Origin: CAVYWD01 sp963772225
Lineage (GTDB): Bacteria; Myxococcota; Myxococcia; Myxococcales; UBA5297
Assembly: GCA_963772225.1 (NCBI GenBank)
Contig: CAVYWD010000002.1
Coordinates: 1,674,001 to 1,738,000 of the forward strand
Direction: 5' to 3'
Length of the DNA: 64,000 nucleotides
Under the pieces are notes generated by a model that did not search any database, had not been told where the DNA came from, and saw nothing but the letters and a program-made list of their open reading frames with translations. Positions 9,091 to 17,375 of the stretch are shown piece after piece; position 1 is the first letter of the stretch; each line of letters begins with the position of its first letter. The position numbers were made by a program, and so were the translations under genes.

Positions 9091-10731
9091 CTACGCCGGC
9101 GCCGCGTCCAAGATCAGCGGTGCCGCCGAGCCCTTCCGGTCGTCCCACACCTCCGCCGCGCCCAACCGGGCCTGGGCGAACGCCCGTTCCCGGTCGCGCA
9201 CCCGCTCGCGGGCGCCCGCGGCCTGCACCTGCGCCACGAGCTGCGGCACGTAAATCTCGAAGTGGCGCCACATCCCCAGATGCGAGGCCGCCTCGGCGAA
9301 GCGGGACGGATTGCTGGAGACCACCTTGAGCAAGTTCGGGAGGAAGTGGCTCCGGCGCACCGGGTCGGCGCTCAAGCTGAAAGTGCGCAGAGCGCGCAAA
9401 AGGTCCTGGATCTGCGAGAAGGAGAGCATGCGTCGCTGGCCGCTCTCGTAATGCGCGGGGCCCATCCGCTCCACCCCGGTGAGCACGCGGCGCGCGTAGT
9501 TCTCCGGCTTGTAGAGCTCGGTGATGAGCCAGGCGTAGCCCTCGTGGAGCTCGGCGCGGCTCATGGACTTGGGCACGACGTTGCTCGAGACACAGTTGTC
9601 GGTCCAGTCGACCGAGGTCGCGATGCGGCCTTCGGCCGCGAGGCGCGCGTAGAGCGGCGTCGTCGGCGGCGCGTTGAGCATCCCCACCATCGCCACCGCG
9701 ATGCCGGCCTGGTCGAGGAAGCGCGCCTGCTCTTCGAAGACCGCGACGTCGTCGTTGTCGAACCCGACAATCATCCCCGCCCAGATGAGAATGCCGGCCC
9801 GCTGGAGGCTCGCGATCCGCTCCAGCAAATCGCCGTGCAGGTTCTGGCGCTTGCCGGTCTCGCTCAGGCTCGCGCGGCGCGGCGTCTCGATGCCCAGGAA
9901 CAGGCGAGAGAAGCCGGCCTTCACCGCCAGCGCGACGAGCTCCGGGTGGTCCGCCATGTTGACCGACGCCTGCGTGAAGAGGGTGGGTGCGATACCCGTC
10001 TCGCGCCGATGGCGCGCGAGCCCCTCGAGCAGCTCCCGGGTGTGCTTCAAGTTCCCGATGAAATTGTCGTCGGTGAAGAAGATGGAGTCCGCCCCCGCCC
10101 GGTGCGCCGCCTCGACCTCGGTGAGCACCTGCTCCACGCGCTTGACCCGCGGCCTCCGCCCCTGCATGGCGATGACGTCGCAGAACTCGCAGGAGAACGG
10201 GCAGCCGCGGCTCGCCTGCAAGGGCAGGGCGGCGTAGGCGCGCCGCCGCAGAAGGTCGTAGCGGGGCGTCGGGCTCAGCGCCGGGTCGACGGCGTCCTTC
10301 TCCTCGTAGCGCGCGGCGTGCTGCCCGTCCTCGAACTCACGGCAAAAGCGCGGCAGCGTCCGCTCCGCCTCGCCCACGAAGAGGACGTCGGCGTGGGCCA
10401 CGCACCGCTCCGGCTGGAGCGTCGCGAAGGGCCCCCCGAGTAGGACCGTCCGGCCGCGGCGCCGGAAGGCGTCCGCTAGGGCGAACGCCCGCCCCGCCTG
10501 GATGTTCATGGCCGTCAGCCCGACCAAGTCACAGGGCTCGTCCAGATCCAGGGGCTCGACGTTCTCGTCGACGATCTTCACTTCCCAGGTCGGTGGGCAG
10601 AGCGCCGCGACGGTCATGAGCCCCAGCGGGGCGTTGGAGTACCGGCGCCCCAAGATGTCGCAGGCATAGTCGAAGCCCCAGAACGAGGGGCCGTTGGCGG
10701 GGTTGATGAGCAACAGTCGCACGGGGCGCAC
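9091..10731 (-). CDS. B12-binding-domain radical SAM protein (DUF4070 C-terminus)
   Basis: Protein of 546 aa. Residues 1-130 form a cobalamin-binding-like Rossmann domain (LLINPANGPSFWGFDYA to LLGGPFATL). The radical SAM TIM barrel follows, with the cluster motif CPFSCEFC. The C-terminal third (VPKSMSRAELHEGYAWLI and on) has the DUF4070 look shared with many B12-dependent radical SAM methylases. Substrate unknown. It starts at a GTG (10731) with GAGGAGG 8 bases upstream. The promoter carries a dyad between -35 and -10, and a TetR gene lies just upstream on the same strand, so repression by that regulator is likely. Confidence 0.88.
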   Translation of the reverse strand: MRPVRLLLINPANGPSFWGFDYACDILGRRYSNAPLGLMTVAALCPPTWEVKIVDENVEPLDLDEPCDLVGLTAMNIQAGRAFALADAFRRRGRTVLLGGPFATLQPERCVAHADVLFVGEAERTLPRFCREFEDGQHAARYEEKDAVDPALSPTPRYDLLRRRAYAALPLQASRGCPFSCEFCDVIAMQGRRPRVKRVEQVLTEVEAAHRAGADSIFFTDDNFIGNLKHTRELLEGLARHRRETGIAPTLFTQASVNMADHPELVALAVKAGFSRLFLGIETPRRASLSETGKRQNLHGDLLERIASLQRAGILIWAGMIVGFDNDDVAVFEEQARFLDQAGIAVAMVGMLNAPPTTPLYARLAAEGRIATSVDWTDNCVSSNVVPKSMSRAELHEGYAWLITELYKPENYARRVLTGVERMGPAHYESGQRRMLSFSQIQDLLRALRTFSLSADPVRRSHFLPNLLKVVSSNPSRFAEAASHLGMWRHFEIYVPQLVAQVQAAGARERVRDRERAFAQARLGAAEVWDDRKGSAAPLILDAAPA

Positions 10732-10767
10732 GGTCTTGGCCTCCTCGAGATTGCGGCTCGCTTCATT

Positions 10768-10796
10768 TATTAACCATGCGGGTAATTTACCGGCAA
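10768..10796 (-). promoter_or_regulatory. Promoter with TetR-like operator for the radical SAM gene
   Basis: On the minus strand, -35 TTGCCG (10791-10796), a 17-bp spacer and -10 TTAATA (10768-10773) precede the GTG at 10731. An imperfect palindrome ATTAACC-ATGC-GGGTAAT (10769-10786) fills the spacer, so a bound repressor would block RNA polymerase. A further copy of the half-site, GGTTAAT, lies at 10857-10863 over the tetR stop codon. Confidence 0.55.
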
Positions 10797-10859
10797 GCCT
10801 TCAACTGCTGGGGGGCTCCCAGGATCCTCTCGTTGAGCCTCAAGCGTGCGACAGGTTGG

Positions 10860-11537
10860 TTAATTTTTTCGGCGCGCCGAGGGCGCGGGGACGCCGAGCG
10901 CCCGGAAGACCATGTCGAGCAGGGCCTCCCGGCGGGCGTTGACGTGCGTCGGCTTGAGCGCCTCGTCCTCGAGGATGAGGCTGATGAACGGGGCGTCGGC
11001 GAAGTAGCCCATGGCGGTGGAGTAGATGGCGAGCAGCACCTGCCGGGAGTCCACCGCGCGGAACTCGCCCTCGGCGATGCCGGCCTCGATGAACCGCACG
11101 CCGCGGTCGAACAGCGGGCGGAAGAACGTGGTCACGATGCCGTCGAAGTAGCGGCTCTGATCGCCGCTGCCCATGTAGGTGAGACGCCCAAAGTTCGGGT
11201 GGCGCGAGACGTAGTCGAAGAAGCCGCGCACGAAGTGGTCGAGGCGCTCGGCGCGGCTCACCCGTTGGGCGCTCGCCTCTTGGACGAGCTTGATGAGCTC
11301 GAACAGAATGCGGTCGAGGACCGCGCGGTAGAGCTTCTCCTTCGAGTCGAAGTAGTAGTGGATCATCGCCTTGGTGACGCAGCACTCCTCGGCGATGGCC
11401 TGGGTGGTGGCGCCGTAGAACCCCACCTTGGCGAAAACCTGCTCCGCGGCGTCGAGGATCTGCGTCTCGGTCTCGCCGGTGGCCTCTTTGGCCGGCCTCC
11501 CCACCGCTCGCCTCGGCGGCCCGCGTCGCTGTGCCAT
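10860..11537 (-). CDS. TetR-family transcriptional regulator
   Basis: Protein of 225 aa. The N-terminal TetR helix-turn-helix reads ILDAAEQVFAKVGFYGATTQ and VTKAMIHYYFDSKEKLY (about residues 24-70), followed by an all-helical ligand domain. The start at 11537 (MAQRRGPPRRAVGRP) is chosen because basic N-terminal tails of this kind are usual; longer frames run into unrelated remnant sequence. It lies 128 bp upstream of the radical SAM gene on the same strand, with a palindrome in that gene's promoter. Ligand unknown. Confidence 0.9.
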   Translation of the reverse strand: MAQRRGPPRRAVGRPAKEATGETETQILDAAEQVFAKVGFYGATTQAIAEECCVTKAMIHYYFDSKEKLYRAVLDRILFELIKLVQEASAQRVSRAERLDHFVRGFFDYVSRHPNFGRLTYMGSGDQSRYFDGIVTTFFRPLFDRGVRFIEAGIAEGEFRAVDSRQVLLAIYSTAMGYFADAPFISLILEDEALKPTHVNARREALLDMVFRALGVPAPSARRKN

Positions 11538-11639
11538 CGCCGTCTCTCCGGGGCTTGGGCGCGGCCGTCCACGGCGCCGCGCGGGCCCATGGTATTTCAC
11601 CTTTGGCCCGGCGCGCTGCCCGCGGCACTCGCGCACGGT

Positions 11640-11920
11640 CAGGCCGTCGGCGACCAGGGCCGGAGTCATCATTACTCCGCATTTCATGATGTCCTCGAGA
11701 TCCTCGACTTTCTCGCTCCTGGCCGAGAGGCCGTGGCTCATTGAAGAGCTCCCGCCCGCGGCGCCGTGAGGCCCTCTTCGCGGGCCGCCGGCGCGCAGGC
11801 CCCATCCGTAGGAGCGCTCGGCGCCGCCGCCTTCACCTCGAGCCCGCTGCGCAGCTTGGCCAGGAGCGGCGCGGCGTCTTCCCCGACGCCGTCGTTCGCG
11901 AGAAGCACCTCTAAGGTGCT
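11640..11920 (-). pseudogene. Remnant resembling a thioredoxin-fold (TM0996/MTH895-type) protein
   Basis: Upstream of tetR the minus strand encodes EKVEDLEDIMKCGVMMTPAL followed by VADGLTVRECRG, which resembles the C-terminal half of small thioredoxin/glutaredoxin-like proteins (usual pattern GVMxTPALVVDGxVxxxG). The N-terminal CxxC half is missing. A preceding frame ending at 11738 (through SATDGACAPAAREEG) overlaps its ATG by ATGA. This looks like a truncated redox gene fused to degenerate sequence. Within the 11538-12211 gap I see no intact gene. Confidence 0.4.
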
Positions 11921-11922
11921 TC
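11902..11922. repeat. Perfect inverted repeat
   Basis: GAAGCACCT-CTA-AGGTGCTTC is a 9-bp perfect dyad with a 3-base loop. There is no T-run, so it is unlikely to be a terminator. It lies about 300 bp upstream of hoxF within the remnant sequence; it could be an operator, but this is unproven. Confidence 0.35.
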
Positions 11923-12211
11923 CTCGAGAGAGGGTCCTCGACCCCGCACGACCGCTCGTAGGACCAGAGCGCTGCCTTGCTGTCGCTCACCCGCCTTCGA
12001 GCCACGTGTCGCCGGCGAGCTGAGGGCTCGCCCCCTCACAATCCCGCGCGCTCGCCCGGGCCTCCGCGCCTTTTGCGACTTCACTTCGCGTCAGGTCCCT
12101 GAAGTAAACGGCAGAGCTACGATGTTGTCGAAGCAGTTCGTTCAGCGGGACCCTTTAGCTAGCCCTGGCGCACGCCGGGGGTCAGCCGATGAAAGCGTGA
12201 GGAGGTGGGCC

Positions 12212-13990
12212 GTGGCTCCACCGAGCAGCCTGCGGCACATCGTGGACGAAGCGGCTGATCGCGTCGGCCGAGACCGCACCCGCCTCCTGGACGTCGCGCG
12301 GGAGGTGCAGGCGCGGGAGCGCTGTGTCTCCAACGACGCCATGCGCCTCATCGCAAAGGCGCTGAGGGCGCCGCTCGTCGAGGTGGAGGCGCTCGTCAGC
12401 TTCTACGCCTTCCTCTCGCGCGAGCCCACTGGCGAGCACGTCATCCACCTCTCGGACTGCCCCGCCTGCCGCGGCGCCGACGGGGGCAAGACGGCGCAGG
12501 CGCTGCAGGAGGCGCTGGGCATCCGCTTCGGACAGACCACCGCCGACCGGCGCTTTTCGCTCGCGCGCACCTCGTGCATCGGCCTGTGCGACCAGGGCCC
12601 CGCGGCCCTCGCCGACATGCGGCCGGTGCCGGGCCTGACCGCCGCGCGGGTGCCCGAGCTGCTCGGCGCGCTGCGCGCAGGCGGGCTCGCCGCGGGCCAG
12701 TTCCCGGTGCTGGACCACGTGCGTAAGCGGGACCAGGTCGTGTTGGGCGACCGGCAGCCGGGTGCCGGGCTGCGCCGGGCCATCACCCTTTCGCCGGCCG
12801 ACCTCATCGCCGAGGTGAAGGCCTCGCGCCTGCGGGGCCGCGGCGGCGCGGGCTTCCCCACCGGATCGAAGTGGGAGCTCGCGCAGCGCGCCGGCGGCAC
12901 GCGCAAGGTCATCGTCTGCAACGCCGACGAGGGCGAGCCGGGCACCTTCAAGGACCGCATCATCTTCAGCCTGGAGCCCGGCCTCGTCCTCGAGGGCATG
13001 GCGGTGGCCGGCTGGGCGGTCGGCGCATCGCTCGGCATCATCTATTTGCGCGCCGAGTACGAGTTCTTGCTCGAGCGGATCCTCGGCGCCGCCGAGGAGG
13101 CGCGCCGCGCCGGCCTGCTCGGCCGCGATATCCTCGGCCACAAGGGGTTCGACTTCGACGTGCGCGTACAGCTGGGCGCCGGTGCCTACGTCTGCGGCGA
13201 GGAGTCGGCGCTCATCAGCTCGCTCGAGGGCCGGTACGGCGTCCCCAAGGACCGCCCACCGTTCCCTGCGGAGCGCGGCTACCTCGAGCTCCCCACGGTG
13301 GTGAACAACGTGGAGACGCTCTGCTGCGCCGCGCGCGTCGCCGAGAAGGGCCCCGGCTGGTTCGCCGGCTTCGGCCTGGGCGAGAGCACCGGCACCAAGC
13401 TCTTGAGCGTGAGCGGCGATTGCGCGCGGCCGGGCATCTACGAGATGCCGCTCGGCGCGCCGGTGCGCGAGTTCTTGGCCGAGGTGGGCGGCGAGAAAGC
13501 GCAGGCGGTGCTGGTAGGCGGGCCCAGCGGCAGCTTCATCGGCCCCGCAGACTTCGGCCGCGAGCTGGGCTTCCATGACCTGCCCACCGGCGGCTCGATG
13601 ATGGTCTTCGGCCCCGAGCGCGACCTCCTCGAGGTGGCCTCCGACTTCATGCACTTCTTCGTGGAGGAGAGCTGCGGCTGGTGCACCCCGTGCCGCGTGG
13701 GCAACGTCCTCTTGAAGGAGCGGCTCGACCGCATCCGCGCCGGCAAAGGCGCCGCCGAGGACCTGGGCTACCTCGAAGACCTCTGCCAGGTGGTGAAGAA
13801 GATGAGCCGCTGCGGCCTGGGTCAGACCTCGTCTAACCCGGTGCAGAGCACGCTCTCGCGCTTCCGGCCGCTCTACGAGGCGCGCCTGCGCGGCGCCGCG
13901 GGAAGCCTGCTGCCCAGCTTCGACCTCGAGGCGTCCGTCGCCGAGTCGGCGCGCCTCCAGGGCCGCGCTCCGGCGCTTCGCAAGGAATGA
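12212..13990 (+). CDS. hoxF: NAD-reducing hydrogenase diaphorase large subunit HoxF (HoxE-like domain fused)
   Basis: Protein of 592 aa from a GTG at 12212, which is preferred over an upstream ATG at 12122 because GAGGAGGTG (12199-12207) lies correctly before it. Residues about 5-155 are a NuoE/HoxE-like thioredoxin-fold domain with C83-P-A-C86 and C122-x3-C126 as [2Fe-2S] ligands; the first pair is CxxC rather than the usual Cx4C. Residues 200-560 are NuoF-like: GRGGAGFPTG (209-218, NADH), CNADEGEPGTFKDR (FMN) and a [4Fe-4S] site CGWCTPC (488-494) plus C534. It passes electrons between NAD(H) and the hydrogenase module. First gene of hoxFUYH-protease. Confidence 0.93.
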   Translation: MAPPSSLRHIVDEAADRVGRDRTRLLDVAREVQARERCVSNDAMRLIAKALRAPLVEVEALVSFYAFLSREPTGEHVIHLSDCPACRGADGGKTAQALQEALGIRFGQTTADRRFSLARTSCIGLCDQGPAALADMRPVPGLTAARVPELLGALRAGGLAAGQFPVLDHVRKRDQVVLGDRQPGAGLRRAITLSPADLIAEVKASRLRGRGGAGFPTGSKWELAQRAGGTRKVIVCNADEGEPGTFKDRIIFSLEPGLVLEGMAVAGWAVGASLGIIYLRAEYEFLLERILGAAEEARRAGLLGRDILGHKGFDFDVRVQLGAGAYVCGEESALISSLEGRYGVPKDRPPFPAERGYLELPTVVNNVETLCCAARVAEKGPGWFAGFGLGESTGTKLLSVSGDCARPGIYEMPLGAPVREFLAEVGGEKAQAVLVGGPSGSFIGPADFGRELGFHDLPTGGSMMVFGPERDLLEVASDFMHFFVEESCGWCTPCRVGNVLLKERLDRIRAGKGAAEDLGYLEDLCQVVKKMSRCGLGQTSSNPVQSTLSRFRPLYEARLRGAAGSLLPSFDLEASVAESARLQGRAPALRKE

Positions 13991-14039
13991 GACCCGAGGC
14001 CGCGTTCGCGAGGGCGTCGGGATCACAAGGAGGATCTTC

Positions 14040-14759
14040 ATGGCCGGGCAGGTCACCCTGTTCATCGATGGCGCCGAGGTGCGAGCGCCCAGAGGCGCGA
14101 CCATCCTCGAGGCGGCGGAGGCCTCGGGCATCTACATCCCGCGGCTCTGCTGGGCGAAGGGGCTCTCCCCCGCCGGCAAGTGCCGGATGTGCACCGTGCT
14201 CGTGAACGGCCGGCCGGCGGCCGCCTGCACCCAGCCCGCAATGGACGGGATGTTGGTGCGCAACGACACGCCGGACCTCGCGCGCTGGCGCAAGAGCGTC
14301 CTCGAGATGCTGTTCGTCGAGGGCAACCACTTCTGCATGATTTGCGAGAAGAGCGGCGCCTGCCAGCTGCAGGCCCTGGCGTACCGCTTCGGCATCACCG
14401 CGCCGCGCTACCCGTACCTCTTCCCCAAGCGCGAGGTCGACGCGAGCCACCCCGACGTGCTCATCGACCGCAACCGCTGCATCCAGTGCAGCCTCTGCGT
14501 CCGTGCCTCGCGGGAGCAGGACGGCAAGAGCGTCTTCGAGTTCGTCAACCGCGGCACCGAGGTGCGCATCGCGGTGAACGGAGAGCGCCTCTCCGAGACC
14601 GACCTGACCGCCGCGGACAAGGCCGCGCAGGTCTGCCCGGTGGGCGCCTTGCTGGTGAAGCGCGTCGGCTACGCGGTGCCGGTCGGCCGGCGGCCGTACG
14701 ACTCGACGCCCATCGGGTCCTCACCCCCTTCCCCCTCCCCGCTCGCGGGGAGGGGGTGA
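14040..14759 (+). CDS. hoxU: Hydrogenase diaphorase small subunit HoxU
   Basis: Protein of 239 aa, homologous to the N-terminus of NuoG. It has a plant-ferredoxin-like [2Fe-2S] site (CWAKG, CRMC, CTQ within residues 37-65), a His/Cys [4Fe-4S] region (HFCMICEKSGACQLQ) and a ferredoxin cluster (CIQCSLC, with CPVG further on). It relays electrons between HoxF and HoxY. A strong AAGGAGGA precedes the ATG at 14040. The last dozen codons (PPSPSPLAGRG) fall inside a palindromic repeat (14721-14770), so the natural C-terminus has probably been rewritten by that element. Confidence 0.92.
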   Translation: MAGQVTLFIDGAEVRAPRGATILEAAEASGIYIPRLCWAKGLSPAGKCRMCTVLVNGRPAAACTQPAMDGMLVRNDTPDLARWRKSVLEMLFVEGNHFCMICEKSGACQLQALAYRFGITAPRYPYLFPKREVDASHPDVLIDRNRCIQCSLCVRASREQDGKSVFEFVNRGTEVRIAVNGERLSETDLTAADKAAQVCPVGALLVKRVGYAVPVGRRPYDSTPIGSSPPSPSPLAGRG

Positions 14760-14770
14760 ACGGGGAGAGG
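14721..14770. repeat. G/C hairpin repeat, copy 1
   Basis: Perfect 12-bp stem CCCCCTCCCCGC / GCGGGGAGGGGG (14731-14742 and 14745-14756) with a 2-base loop, flanked by TCACCCCCTT and GGTGAACGGGGAGAGG. The same core, in opposite orientation, is at 39381-39427. It overlaps the 3' end of hoxU and reaches to about 20 bp before the hoxY start, so it could also tune hoxU/hoxY expression by forming an intercistronic hairpin. Confidence 0.65.
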
Positions 14771-14790
14771 TTTTGATTCAAGGATTCGCT

Positions 14791-15336
14791 ATGGCCAAAC
14801 CGCGCATCGCCACCGCATCGCTCGCCGGCTGCTTCGGCTGCCACATGTCGCTGCTCGATATCGACGAGCGCATCTTTCAGCTCGCCGAGGTCGTGGACTT
14901 CGATAGGTCTCCCATCGATGACTTCAAGAAGTTCACCGGCCGCTGCCTGGTCGGCCTCATCGAAGGCGGCTGCTGCAACGAGGAGAACGTGCACGTGCTC
15001 CAGGATTTCCGCGAGCACTGCGACGTCCTCGTCTCGGTGGGCGACTGCGCCACCATGGGCGGCCTGCCGGCGATGCGCAACGGCATCCCCCTCGCCGAGT
15101 GCCTGGACGAGGCCTACCGGAGCGGGCCCTCGGTCTACAACCCGAGCGGCGCTGTCCCGAGCGACCCGGAGCTCCCGCTGCTGCTGAACAGGGTCTACCC
15201 CGCGCACGAGGTGGTGAAGGTCGACCATTTCCTGCCGGGCTGCCCGCCGCCGGCCGACGCGATCTGGGAGGCGCTCCAGGCGCTCCTGCAGGGCCGACCC
15301 ATCGCGCTCCCCTATGAGCTGCTCAAGTACGACTGA
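14791..15336 (+). CDS. hoxY: [NiFe]-hydrogenase small subunit HoxY
   Basis: Protein of 181 aa, the short form typical of NAD-linked group 3d enzymes. It carries one proximal [4Fe-4S] cluster: C14-x2-C17 in GCFGCHMS, a Cys in EGGCCNEEN or GDCATMGG, and PGCPPPADAIW. No Tat signal, so cytoplasmic. The ATG at 14791 is preferred to a TTG at 14773 because AAGGA lies 7 bases upstream and the protein then begins like other HoxY. It ends 19 bp before hoxH. Confidence 0.93.
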   Translation: MAKPRIATASLAGCFGCHMSLLDIDERIFQLAEVVDFDRSPIDDFKKFTGRCLVGLIEGGCCNEENVHVLQDFREHCDVLVSVGDCATMGGLPAMRNGIPLAECLDEAYRSGPSVYNPSGAVPSDPELPLLLNRVYPAHEVVKVDHFLPGCPPPADAIWEALQALLQGRPIALPYELLKYD

Positions 15337-15355
15337 GGAAGAGAGAGGTTCTCCT

Positions 15356-16801
15356 ATGACCGCCGCCAACGCCCATCGAGTCGTCATCGAGCCCGTGACC
15401 CGCGTCGAGGGGCACGGCAAGGTGAGCCTCTTCCTGGACGACGCGGGGAAGGTGCAGGAAGCCCGCTTCCACGTGGTCGAGTTCCGCGGGTTCGAGCGCT
15501 TCGTGCAGGGGCGCCCGTACTGGGAGATGCCGGTGCTGGTGCAAAGGCTCTGCGGCATCTGCCCGGTGAGCCACCACCTCGCCGCCGCCAAGGCGCTCGA
15601 CCAGATCGTCGGCGCCCGCTCGCTCACCCCCACCGCCGAGAAGGTGCGCCGGCTGATGCACTACGGGCAGATCTTCCAGTCGCACGCGCTCCACTTCTTC
15701 CACCTGGCCTCGCCGGACCTCCTGTTCGGCTTCGACGCCGACCCCGCCGTGCGCAACGTCCTCGGCGTGGCGGGCGCGCACCCGGAGCTCGCTCGCCAGG
15801 GCGTGCTGATGCGCAGGTTCGGCCAGGAGATCATCAAGGCCACCGCCGGCAAGAAGATCCACGGCACCGGCGCCGTCCCCGGCGGCGTCAACAAGAGCCT
15901 CACCGAGGCCGAGCGCGACTTCTTCCTCAAAGACGCCGAGCAGATGGTGACCTGGGCGAAGAGCGCGCTGGCGCTCTGCCGGCAATACACCGAGGACCAC
16001 CTCGAAGAGCTGCAGGGCTTCGGCTCGTTCGCCTCGAGCCACCTGAGCCTGGTCCGCGCCGACGGCGCCATGGACCTCTACGACGGGGGCCTGCGCGCCA
16101 TCGACGCCTCCGGCCAAAAGCTCTTCGACGGCGTCGCGCCGGCCCGGTACCTCGACGTCGTGCGCGAGGAGGTCCGCAATTATTCGTACATGAAGTTCCC
16201 GTTCTTCACGGCGCTGGGTCCGCGCGAGGGCTGGTACCGAGTAGGGCCGCTCTCGCGGGTGAACGCCTGCGACTTCATCGACACGCCCGAGGCCGAGGCC
16301 GAGCGGCGCCGCTTCAAGGCGCTCGGAGGCGGCGGGCCAGTCCAGGCGACCATGGCCTACCACTGGGCGCGGATGATCGAGCTCGTGCACGCGGCGGAGA
16401 AGATCCGCGAGCTCTTGAACGACCGCGACCTGCTCGGGAGCGACCTGGTCGTCAAGGGCGAGCGGCAGGCGGAGGGCGTGGGCATCGTGGAGGCGCCACG
16501 CGGGACCCTGTTCCACCACTACCGCGTCGACGAGAACGATCAGGTGACCATGGCGAACCTCATCGTCTCCACCACGAGCAACAACGAGGGCATCAACCGC
16601 TCGGTGCAGGAGGTAGCCCGGCGCTTCTTCGACGGCCGCAAGATCACCGAGGGACTGTTCAACCGCGTCGAGGTCGCCATCCGCGCCTACGACCCCTGCC
16701 TCTCCTGCGCGACGCACGCGCTGGGGCGGATGCCGCTGCAGATCCTGGCCTACGGACCGGACGGCCGAGAGGTCGACCGCGCCGAGCGGCTGGGCGTCTG
16801 A
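15356..16801 (+). CDS. hoxH: [NiFe]-hydrogenase large subunit HoxH
   Basis: Protein of 481 aa. The active-site ligands are in L1 RLCGICPVSHH (C66, C69) and L2 DPCLSCATH (C448, C451). After H454 there is a 27-residue C-terminal extension that must be cut off once nickel is inserted; the next gene encodes the likely protease. L1 and L2 wording and the absence of an export signal place it with group 3d NAD-reducing hydrogenases, which oxidise H2 or vent reductant as H2. Start at 15356, preceded by a GAGAGAGG purine run. Confidence 0.95.
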   Translation: MTAANAHRVVIEPVTRVEGHGKVSLFLDDAGKVQEARFHVVEFRGFERFVQGRPYWEMPVLVQRLCGICPVSHHLAAAKALDQIVGARSLTPTAEKVRRLMHYGQIFQSHALHFFHLASPDLLFGFDADPAVRNVLGVAGAHPELARQGVLMRRFGQEIIKATAGKKIHGTGAVPGGVNKSLTEAERDFFLKDAEQMVTWAKSALALCRQYTEDHLEELQGFGSFASSHLSLVRADGAMDLYDGGLRAIDASGQKLFDGVAPARYLDVVREEVRNYSYMKFPFFTALGPREGWYRVGPLSRVNACDFIDTPEAEAERRRFKALGGGGPVQATMAYHWARMIELVHAAEKIRELLNDRDLLGSDLVVKGERQAEGVGIVEAPRGTLFHHYRVDENDQVTMANLIVSTTSNNEGINRSVQEVARRFFDGRKITEGLFNRVEVAIRAYDPCLSCATHALGRMPLQILAYGPDGREVDRAERLGV

Positions 16802-16816
16802 GCGGCGCCTCGAGCC

Positions 16817-17311
16817 ATGCGCCTCTTGCTCCTGGGAATCGGCAACCCCGGCCGGCAGGACGACGGCCTGGGCCCCGCGCTCGCCGAAGCTTTGGCCGCG
16901 CGCGGCATCCCGGGGCTCGCGGTGGACGCGGACTACCAGCTCACGGTGGAGGACGCGGCGGCCGTGGCCGAGTGCGACCTCTGCCTCTTCGCCGACGCCG
17001 ACGCCGCCGGCCCCGGGCCGTTTTCGCTGCGCGAGGTGGTAGCCCGGGAAAGCCTGGAGTTCTCGAGCCACGGGGTGGAGCCCGACGCGGTGCTGGGTCT
17101 CAGCCGGAGGCTCTTCGGCAAGAGCCCCAAGGCGTTCGTCTTCGGCATTCGCGGCTACGCGTTCGGCGAGCTCGCCGAGGGCTTGAGCGCCGGGGCGCGC
17201 GAGAACCTGGAGCAGGCCCTCGCGTTCCTCGAGCCGGTCTTGCGCGAGGGGCGCTTCGAGGAGACCGCGGCCCGGCTGGCCGCCGAGCCTCCGTCGGCCC
17301 AGTCGAGGTAG
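16817..17311 (+). CDS. hoxW: Hydrogenase maturation endopeptidase (HoxW/HycI type)
   Basis: Protein of 164 aa with the family opening LLGIGNPGRQDDGLGPAL; the Asp in this motif and a later Asp/His bind the nickel of the immature large subunit. FSSHGVEPDAVL contains the expected His. It cleaves the HoxH C-terminal extension. It follows hoxH by 15 bp, in the same operon. The accessory hyp genes for NiFe cofactor synthesis are not in this window. Confidence 0.88.
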   Translation: MRLLLLGIGNPGRQDDGLGPALAEALAARGIPGLAVDADYQLTVEDAAAVAECDLCLFADADAAGPGPFSLREVVARESLEFSSHGVEPDAVLGLSRRLFGKSPKAFVFGIRGYAFGELAEGLSAGARENLEQALAFLEPVLREGRFEETAARLAAEPPSAQSR

Positions 17312-17375
17312 TGGGGAGCGATCGGGTTCCCGAGCGCGGCTTGATCTCCCGGCGGCGCGTCGTTCTGATGAGCGG

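Noticed and set aside
11902..11922. Terminator for the remnant gene
   Set aside because: The stem is good but no T-run follows on either strand, so it is listed only as an inverted repeat.
15323..17071. Long minus-strand frame opposite hoxH and the protease
   Set aside because: Same reason: mirror of a conserved gene, with no recognisable protein features.
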